Below are positions 26,019 to 29,479 of a stretch of 29,479 nt of DNA, piece after piece. The position numbers were made by a program, and so were the translations under genes. The DNA is taken from IMG/VR virus record IMGVR_UViG_3300010354_000410, positions 1-29,479 of that record. One strand, given 5' to 3'. Every line of letters begins with the position of its first letter. Positions within the stretch are counted from its first letter, which is position 1. The notes below the pieces were generated by a model. That model saw only the letters and a program-made list of their open reading frames with translations. It did no database searches and had not been told where the DNA came from. The stretch comes from a virus.

Positions 26019-26671
26019 TTTAGATAATCCATGTGTTCATTATAGTGAGTTGTGAAATTATTCAACCAATGTTTGTTTAACCCCCTTGGATCATTTTGAA
26101 CTCCGTGTGGAGCATATCTTGTTTGAAGATAATGAGTAAATCCACTATAACCAGACTGGGATTTTGAATCCATCCCTTGCCATTCGTTTATTCTTTTGTT
26201 TAAAATTGATGCTGCCCACCCTGCTTGCCTATCCAGTGTTTGACCTTTTGGACCAACGGCTTTTGCATGAAGAACTCCAAATTCTTTTCCTGCTCTTCCG
26301 TTTTCAGTTTTACGAATAGCAAACAACATTCCTAATTTATCATGATCGGTTTCATTGATTCCATTTCGTTTTGCAGCATTCATGATAACATCATATTCTG
26401 ATCCAAATTTTTTTCGAAGACCAGTGTGAAAATTATCATGAGCAACTTGTGCTGGATCTATTTTTGGTTTTTGCTCTTCTTCTTTTTGTTTTTGCGCTAT
26501 TTGTGTTGCAACGGGAACGGGTTCAGTGTGTGTTGTTTGTTGTGGTTGTCCGCCTTGGTTGGACATAAATTTCAAACCAGCAGCGCCAGCACTTATAGCA
26601 CCAAACGTTAGAGCAGCACCAAGTGCTTTATCTACAAAACCTTCTTCAATATATTGTTTAAATGTTTTCAT
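26015..26671 (-). CDS. Lysozyme/transglycosylase-like virion protein with capsid-targeting-like start
   Basis: A 218-residue protein. It begins MKTFKQYIEEGFVDK, nearly identical in pattern to T4 internal-protein capsid-targeting sequences. A hydrophobic alanine/glycine helix (about 16-33) and a Gln/Pro linker precede a domain (about 75-218) that resembles lysozyme-like folds: IRKTENGRAGKEFGV with E123 as candidate acid, KAVGPKGQTLDRQAGWAASI and a Tyr/His-rich end. It may be packaged in the head and ejected to open peptidoglycan at DNA entry; alternatively a maturation protein. The assignment of the fold is by pattern only. Start overlaps the previous stop (TAATG). Confidence 0.72.
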   Translation of the reverse strand: MKTFKQYIEEGFVDKALGAALTFGAISAGAAGLKFMSNQGGQPQQTTHTEPVPVATQIAQKQKEEEQKPKIDPAQVAHDNFHTGLRKKFGSEYDVIMNAAKRNGINETDHDKLGMLFAIRKTENGRAGKEFGVLHAKAVGPKGQTLDRQAGWAASILNKRINEWQGMDSKSQSGYSGFTHYLQTRYAPHGVQNDPRGLNKHWLNNFTTHYNEHMDYLK

Positions 26672-26835
26672 TAGTAATTCCTGTGTCTTTTAAACCATTC
26701 AATCTGTTTTAATCGTTTGAGTGCTGCTTCTTTACTTCCATATTTACCGAGTCTCTTACCTTTTTTGCTGAGTATTGTATACTCATCTCCAACTTTGCGA
26801 ATTGTTTCGGATAAAAGATTTTTAAAGTTTTTCAT
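26671..26835 (-). CDS. 54-residue basic protein with capsid-targeting-like start
   Basis: MKNFKNLLSETIRKVGDEYT... starts with the pattern of T4 capsid-targeting sequences (hydrophobic helix ending in L-S-E then T). The rest is a compact basic fold (KKGKRLGKYGSKEAALKRLK) resembling small conserved phage proteins of unknown function. It is too short to be convincing alone, but the ATG lies inside the end of the preceding gene with AGAGAAC upstream, and the stop overlaps the next start (TAATG). Likely an internal head protein binding DNA. Confidence 0.72.
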   Translation of the reverse strand: MKNFKNLLSETIRKVGDEYTILSKKGKRLGKYGSKEAALKRLKQIEWFKRHRNY

Positions 26836-27535
26836 ATTGTTCTCTAATAAATTGCTTGAATCCCATAATCGGTATATACGAATCTCCAAGACCTTTTCTT
26901 CTCCAGAAGTTCCATTCGGCAGTCGTCATATTACCTTGACCCATATTGGGTTCTTTTCCCAATCTAGAGGTATCCACAACTGGAATAGAATCTCTCTTTG
27001 GAGTTTTCTTTGGAGTTTTCTTTACTGGTTCAACAGTTGGTTTGTCTTTTATGCCACCAACAAGTTTTTCTATATGTTCTAATGAAGTGATAAATCCCAA
27101 ATCGTCTTTGCCAGTGATCTTTCTAATTTTTTCCGCTATCTTATATTCGGCATCACCATCAAATGGGGTTAATTCAATAGTAAATTTTCTTCTTGGGTAT
27201 TGTGAATAATGTCTATGTAAAGTTCTAAGTGCGTTTTCAAATTTTCGTAAAGATCCTCCCGTGGGGCTTTCATATGTTAAAATATGGTTATGGGATTGTT
27301 CATCCGAATCTCCCATATTGCTTCCAAAATAATATTCTCCACGAATAAATCCCCGATTGGCAGCTCGTCTATAGAGTCTATCATTATTGTGATCATTAAG
27401 TGCATGGTTAAGACTTTTATATCCGAATAGTTCATGATTACCAAAGATAAAATCGCCATGCATCGCGTTTTTACGGCGAATTGGGTGAAGGTTGCCGTCT
27501 GGGTCAAACCAATGTTTATCAGTAAATTCGTTCAT
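26822..27535 (-). CDS. Hypothetical late protein, first gene of the large late operon
   Basis: A 237-residue protein starting MNEFTDKHWFDPDGNLHPIR. The amino-terminal half is rich in Asn, His, Tyr and Arg (NHELFGYKSLNHALNDHNND). The second half contains KKTPKKTPKR linker and ends MGFKQFIREQYEKL, a capsid-targeting-like motif at the C terminus rather than the N terminus. No Shine-Dalgarno precedes the ATG; TATAAATA ends 6 nt before it. The upstream bases read ATGTAATG, a start-stop minimal ORF touching the real start. No domain recognised. It heads nine coupled late genes (27535 to 22061). Confidence 0.75.
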   Translation of the reverse strand: MNEFTDKHWFDPDGNLHPIRRKNAMHGDFIFGNHELFGYKSLNHALNDHNNDRLYRRAANRGFIRGEYYFGSNMGDSDEQSHNHILTYESPTGGSLRKFENALRTLHRHYSQYPRRKFTIELTPFDGDAEYKIAEKIRKITGKDDLGFITSLEHIEKLVGGIKDKPTVEPVKKTPKKTPKRDSIPVVDTSRLGKEPNMGQGNMTTAEWNFWRRKGLGDSYIPIMGFKQFIREQYEKL

Positions 27536-27541
27536 TACATT

Positions 27542-27549
27542 TATTTATA
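27542..27549 (-). promoter_or_regulatory. T4-type late promoter
   Basis: Exact TATAAATA on the minus strand, 6 nt before the ATG of the first gene of the nine-gene late operon. Predicted mRNA starts at or immediately beside the ATG. A GC-rich hairpin lies just upstream. Confidence 0.75.
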
Positions 27550-27553
27550 AGTT

Positions 27554-27579
27554 GGGGGAATCACTATGTTGATTCCCCC
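27554..27579. other. GC-rich hairpin between two transcription units
   Basis: GGGGGAATCA and TGATTCCCCC pair perfectly around a CTATGT loop. Neither side has a T-run, so it is not a canonical terminator. It lies between the small minus-strand gene and the late promoter at 27542, in the position that terminators occupy elsewhere in this phage. Confidence 0.65.
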
Positions 27580-27612
27580 CTAGTCCCTTAAGGTAGCGAA
27601 GCCCATGCGGCA

Positions 27613-27786
27613 CTAGTGTTTTATTTTTTTCATGTATTTTTTATTTTGGGTAAAAAATAAAAGCGGATCTACCTTCCGCTTTTTGGACTCTTTTTCAATA
27701 AAATGTAAAAATTCTGGTGATGTTACAAGTTCTGGTGAACCCATTGAAGATTTAAGAAACTTTGAATACTTCTTGTTCTTACTCAT
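27613..27786 (-). CDS. 57-residue lysine-rich ORF, possible small protein or RNA gene
   Basis: The frame reads MSKNKKYSKFLKSSMGSPEL through to KKYMKKIKH and stops with TAG. It is lysine-rich with an amphipathic centre (SPEFLHFIEKESKKRKV). AAGG lies only 2 nt before the ATG, and TATATATA ends 6 nt before it. The frame contains a hairpin followed by ATTTTTT (27652-27683), which would end transcription before the stop codon. It could be a small protein with a leaky internal terminator or the template of a short RNA of about 135 nt. It is divergent from the lysis cassette. Confidence 0.5.
   Translation of the reverse strand: MSKNKKYSKFLKSSMGSPELVTSPEFLHFIEKESKKRKVDPLLFFTQNKKYMKKIKH
27652..27683 (-). 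terminator. Terminator-like hairpin inside the 57-residue ORF
   Basis: On the minus strand AAAAGCGGA pairs with TCCGCTTTT around AGGTAGA and is followed by ATTTTTT. The same stem on the plus strand is followed by only one extra T. It sits about 18 codons before the stop of the ORF it lies in. Confidence 0.6.
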
Positions 27787-27792
27787 CACCTT

Positions 27793-27800
27793 TATATATA
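27793..27800. promoter_or_regulatory. Palindromic TATATATA between divergent genes
   Basis: TATATATA differs from the late motif TATAAATA at one base and reads the same on both strands. On the minus strand it ends 6 nt before the small ORF; on the plus strand it lies 20 nt before the holin-like gene, upstream of AAAGGAG. A shared bidirectional late promoter is possible. Confidence 0.4.
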
Positions 27801-27820
27801 CTTGTAAAGGAGTTTACTAT

Positions 27821-28015
27821 ATGGGACAGAATAAAAATACAACAATCGCAGGAATCGGAGCAATTTTGGTTGCAGTCGGAGCAGTTCTTACCGCTATGTT
27901 TGACGGTGATCCCGCAACAAGCGCAGATTTTGCTTCTGCAATCGCAGCGGTAATTGCTGGTGTTGGTCTTATTATGGCAAAGGATGCCAGCAATAATACC
28001 CCACCCGCAGCATAA
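27821..28015 (+). CDS. Two-helix membrane protein, holin-like
   Basis: A 64-residue protein with two hydrophobic helices: about 9-26 (IAGIGAILVAVGAVLTAM) and 37-53 (DFASAIAAVIAGVGLIMA). They are joined by an acidic loop FDGDPATSA and end in a polar tail. Size, topology and position before a lipoprotein suggest a holin that sets the time of lysis. AAAGGAG at 27806-27812 precedes the ATG; longer frames upstream have no ribosome site. Similar two-helix proteins with a D-x-D-x-A-T loop occur in other phages from memory. A non-lysis membrane role cannot be excluded. Confidence 0.72.
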   Translation: MGQNKNTTIAGIGAILVAVGAVLTAMFDGDPATSADFASAIAAVIAGVGLIMAKDASNNTPPAA

Positions 28016-28028
28016 TTGACGAGGTATA

Positions 28029-28298
28029 ATGCTTGAAAAGATTGTCGCACAAGTTGCTCTCGCGCTCTTCAACTGGCTCGAGAAAAGAATACAAGCATCT
28101 TCAACTGCAATTGATGCAGATGTGGATCGTGAGCGTCTTCGTCGTGCTGGTTCTCGGATTGATAACTGGTTGCGGGAGCAGAACCGTCTTCATCCCAGAG
28201 GACTCACCCATTCGTCTGGGTCCGAACACCAAAACGAGAGTATACACACTCCAACAGGGGGAGTGGGTTCTCAGCAACCACCAAGTGGGACTACCTGA
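28029..28298 (+). CDS. Small protein of the lysis-type cassette
   Basis: An 89-residue protein starting MLEKIVAQVALALFNWLEKR, an amphipathic/hydrophobic helix, followed by a charged helix (DVDRERLRRAGSRIDNWLRE) and a polar disordered tail. GAGG precedes the ATG at 28029. In the +2 frame its second half encodes the lipoprotein listed separately. Nested lipoproteins are a hallmark of Rz/Rz1 spanin pairs, so it may be an inner-spanin-like partner, although the amino terminus is a weak membrane helix. Not a recognised spanin family. Confidence 0.62.
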   Translation: MLEKIVAQVALALFNWLEKRIQASSTAIDADVDRERLRRAGSRIDNWLREQNRLHPRGLTHSSGSEHQNESIHTPTGGVGSQQPPSGTT

Positions 28299-28365
28299 AG
28301 GTTGGTACTGTGTGCCACCTTCGTATGTAAGTGAAAAAGATCCACTACCGACGAAACAGAAATAA
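28114..28365 (+). CDS. Nested outer-membrane lipoprotein, possible o-spanin
   Basis: An 83-residue frame within and beyond the preceding gene. It starts MQMWIVSVFVVLVLGLITGC, a lipoprotein signal peptide with lipobox L-I-T-G-C, then GSRTVFIPEDSPIRLGP and GEWVLSNHQVGLPEGWYCVP. Lipidation and outer-membrane sorting are expected. The globular part, with its RLG and LPEGWY segments, resembles short lipoproteins encoded by planctomycete-type phages as I recall. Start could be ATG 28114 or 28120. Neither has a Shine-Dalgarno, so translation probably depends on coupling. The outer-spanin role is inferred from nesting with the upstream gene. Confidence 0.68.
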   Translation: MQMWIVSVFVVLVLGLITGCGSRTVFIPEDSPIRLGPNTKTRVYTLQQGEWVLSNHQVGLPEGWYCVPPSYVSEKDPLPTKQK

Positions 28366-28390
28366 TCCGTGAAAGGGATGGGAGAGATGG

Positions 28391-28420
28391 AACGGGAAGT
28401 CGCAGCTTCCCGTTTCTTTT
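28391..28420 (+). terminator. Rho-independent terminator after lysis cassette
   Basis: AACGGGAAG pairs with CTTCCCGTT around TCGCAG and is followed by TCTTTTTT. It ends the holin/lipoprotein transcript. The T-run runs directly into the late promoter of the next gene. Confidence 0.9.
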
Positions 28421-28421
28421 T

Positions 28422-28429
28422 TATAAATA
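28422..28429 (+). promoter_or_regulatory. T4-type late promoter
   Basis: Exact TATAAATA on the plus strand, starting right after the terminator T-run. It ends 5 nt before the ATG at 28435 (another ATG starts at 28429, overlapping the last A). Predicted leaderless mRNA. Confidence 0.75.
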
Positions 28430-28434
28430 TGGTT

Positions 28435-28635
28435 ATGAAATCATTTAAACAAATATTATCTGAAGCAAAGAAGAAACAAAAAGAAGATCCTAATCAACTT
28501 TCTCTTGGTGCTGAATACGAAAAAGCAAAACAAGAAAATCAAGATAGAAAAGAACAAGAGGATGAAAAAAGAGAACGCGAGCGAGAAGAAGCAGCGGATG
28601 ACCGAGAATTTGATCGCGGTATGTATCGCAGATAA
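28435..28635 (+). CDS. Small charged protein with capsid-targeting-like start
   Basis: A 66-residue protein, MKSFKQILSEAKKKQ..., whose first 11 residues match the pattern of the T4 capsid-targeting sequence (hydrophobic helix then L-S-E-A). The rest is an almost uninterrupted charged helix of Glu, Lys, Arg and Gln, likely a coiled coil. No Shine-Dalgarno; TATAAATA ends 5 nt before the ATG, and the ATG at 28429 in the same frame lies on the promoter itself. It stands alone between a terminator upstream and noncoding sequence downstream. Likely an internal head protein. Confidence 0.72.
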   Translation: MKSFKQILSEAKKKQKEDPNQLSLGAEYEKAKQENQDRKEQEDEKREREREEAADDREFDRGMYRR

Positions 28636-28656
28636 TTGGTTTAGGCTCAGCACTCT

Positions 28657-28683
28657 AATACTATCAACATCAATACTATCAAC
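28657..28683 (+). repeat. Direct repeat AATACTATCAAC
   Basis: The 12-mer occurs at 28657-28668 and 28672-28683, a period of 15 bp, in the 186-bp noncoding stretch between convergent genes. The rest of that stretch holds only the terminator of the minus-strand gene. Possible binding site; function unknown. Confidence 0.65.
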
Positions 28684-28755
28684 TTTTCGCGCGTGATTTC
28701 TGCTCCTCATCGCGGGATTGTGGAAACACGGATCTTTTTATCTTTAATTGTATTT

Positions 28756-28787
28756 AAAAAACAGGAATGGATTTTACTCCATTCCTG
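28756..28787 (-). terminator. Rho-independent terminator of the vWA gene
   Basis: On the minus strand CAGGAATGGA pairs perfectly with TCCATTCCTG around a GTAAAA loop and is followed by TTTTTT. It lies just downstream of the stop of the CobT-like gene. Confidence 0.92.
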
Positions 28788-28821
28788 ATTGAAAGGGGTT
28801 GGGATTCCTTTAATGCGGGAA

Positions 28822-29479
28822 TCAACGCTTAACGGGTTGAGCAATCACATCCGCGAATCGGTTGATGAATCCGCGCGAGTTAGCGCGCTGACTGACTGCC
28901 TTGAAGAAGGTGTTGCGAACGCGAGTGAAGGTAGCGTTGTCGGGAAGAAGTTCCAGTGCATCATCCACCTCATCGGTGTCCAACACATTCACATTCGCGG
29001 GAATAACGAACAGACGATCATATCCGTGATTGATGCCGAGAGTATCTGCCTCGTACATTCCCTTGTCGTAGTTGTAACTACGAACCTTCTGCATCGTTGG
29101 TGCTTCGGTGTAACCCTTCTCCATCATGCGCTTGTATTCTTCCTTGCGATCAGCATTGGGATCCAAATAGCGGCAGTGTCCGTGCTTGCCACACAGAAAG
29201 AACCCGATGGTGTTGCTTCCCGTCACATCAGCAAAGATATGAAGAAGAGCATCGGTGCTCGTCGGGTAATCGGTGATGTCGTACTGCTTCTTGTTGAACG
29301 GAGAATCAACATAGACTCGTTCGTTGTTGTATGAACGAGTATGAACAACACTGTGACCCGATTCACCATCGGTGAGGAAGATCGTGTTCACGATCTGAAC
29401 CTTGTGCTTTGCTTGGAACTTGGGAACAATGTCCATCATCGCAACGACGGTGGAATCAAGAGGAGTGTTTCCCTGATTG
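28822..29479 (-). CDS. CobT-like von Willebrand A protein, C-terminal part
   Basis: The frame is open to the window edge, so the start is outside; 219 residues are seen. The first visible residues, GNTPLDSTVVAMMDIVP, and then VNTIFLTDGESG match the second and third metal-site regions of vWA domains, as in CobT-type cobaltochelatase partners of T4-like phages. The DxSxS motif would be further upstream. The rest is a mixed domain (RVYVDSPFNKKQYDITDYPT, CGKHGHCRYLDPNADRKEEY) ending in INRFADVIAQPVKR. Phage CobS/CobT pairs are AAA+/vWA partners; a CobS-like gene may lie outside. GC is about one half, above the core of the window. Ends in a strong terminator. Confidence 0.72.
   Translation of the reverse strand, partial: NQGNTPLDSTVVAMMDIVPKFQAKHKVQIVNTIFLTDGESGHSVVHTRSYNNERVYVDSPFNKKQYDITDYPTSTDALLHIFADVTGSNTIGFFLCGKHGHCRYLDPNADRKEEYKRMMEKGYTEAPTMQKVRSYNYDKGMYEADTLGINHGYDRLFVIPANVNVLDTDEVDDALELLPDNATFTRVRNTFFKAVSQRANSRGFINRFADVIAQPVKR

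Noticed and set aside
27589-27600. TAAGGTAGCGAA, identical to 12 bases of bacterial 23S rRNA (within the I-CeuI site region).
   Set aside because: Flanking bases do not continue the rRNA match and no homing endonuclease is adjacent; coincidence is most likely.
27632-27820. Plus-strand extension upstream of the holin-like gene.
   Set aside because: The extension crosses the divergent region and lacks a ribosome site, whereas AAAGGAG stands right before the ATG at 27821.
28033-28113. Amino-terminal extension of the nested lipoprotein starting at TTG 28033.
   Set aside because: The added residues are an out-of-frame shadow of the 28029 gene and would bury the signal peptide.
28369-28434. Upstream extension of the 28435 gene to 28369.
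   Set aside because: That stretch is a terminator hairpin and the late promoter, not coding sequence.
1-29479. tRNA genes and integration sites.
   Set aside because: No cloverleaf-like sequence or duplicated attachment-type repeat was seen; noncoding stretches are all under 200 bases.

Overview
The window is part of the genome of a tailed phage of the T4-like superfamily. A run of T4-type replication genes (polymerase gp43 carboxy-terminal part, UvsX, gp41-type helicase, gp61-type primase) leads the left half. The right half carries tightly overlapping late-type genes on the other strand, three of whose transcription units or neighbours begin at an exact TATAAATA (T4 late-promoter motif). 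Several proteins resemble those of aquatic T4-like phages (cyanophage-type polymerase, primase, exonuclease, ligase-like and nucleotidyltransferase proteins). The host is probably Gram-negative: the phage encodes an outer-membrane-type beta-barrel and a lipoprotein. A PEP-CTERM sorting tail of the type common in Planctomycetota (Phycisphaerae-like) sits at the left edge, so a planctomycete-like host is my best guess, by inference only.

Layout. 1-625: end of a PEP-CTERM protein, a one-helix membrane peptide and a small unknown protein; GC drops from about one half to about one third just after 258. 622-8509: replication and nucleotide metabolism (gp43 C-part, UvsX, helicase, primase, ThyX, monomeric B12-dependent ribonucleotide reductase), nearly all with ATGA/TAATG overlaps. 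8519-11782: exported or surface-directed products (beta-barrel, glycosyltransferase, secreted protein with two cohesin-like modules), with a strong terminator at 9344-9375. 11779-13917: staphylococcal-nuclease-like protein, FtsZ/tubulin-like GTPase and RuvC-like resolvase. 13891-20945 (minus): a late operon headed by a 1025-residue mosaic (nucleotidyltransferase, basic segments, nuclease-like and HNH-like modules), followed by a 527-residue basic mosaic, two small proteins and a ligase-like protein. 20980-22036 (minus): an early-type island with its own sigma70-like promoter (Cas4/RecB-like exonuclease, NUMOD-like protein) closed by a terminator. 22061-27535 (minus): a nine-gene late operon of candidate internal head proteins including a lysozyme-like protein. 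27613-28365: a divergent pair, a small basic ORF on minus and a lysis-type cassette (two-helix holin-like protein, small helical protein, embedded lipoprotein) on plus. 28435-28635: a single late gene. 28822-29479 (minus): a CobT-like vWA protein running off the window.

Two themes stand out. First, operon-first genes at 20945, 22036, 27535 and 28435 have no Shine-Dalgarno sequence and carry a -10/late-promoter element 5-6 nt before the start codon, which predicts leaderless mRNAs, whereas most internal genes have clear Shine-Dalgarno sequences. Second, many late proteins begin with, or contain inside them, a motif resembling the T4 capsid-targeting sequence and prohead-protease cleavage site (hydrophobic, [L/I]-x-E, then small or basic). 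This suggests packaged, protease-processed polyproteins that deliver enzymatic and DNA-binding modules into the host.
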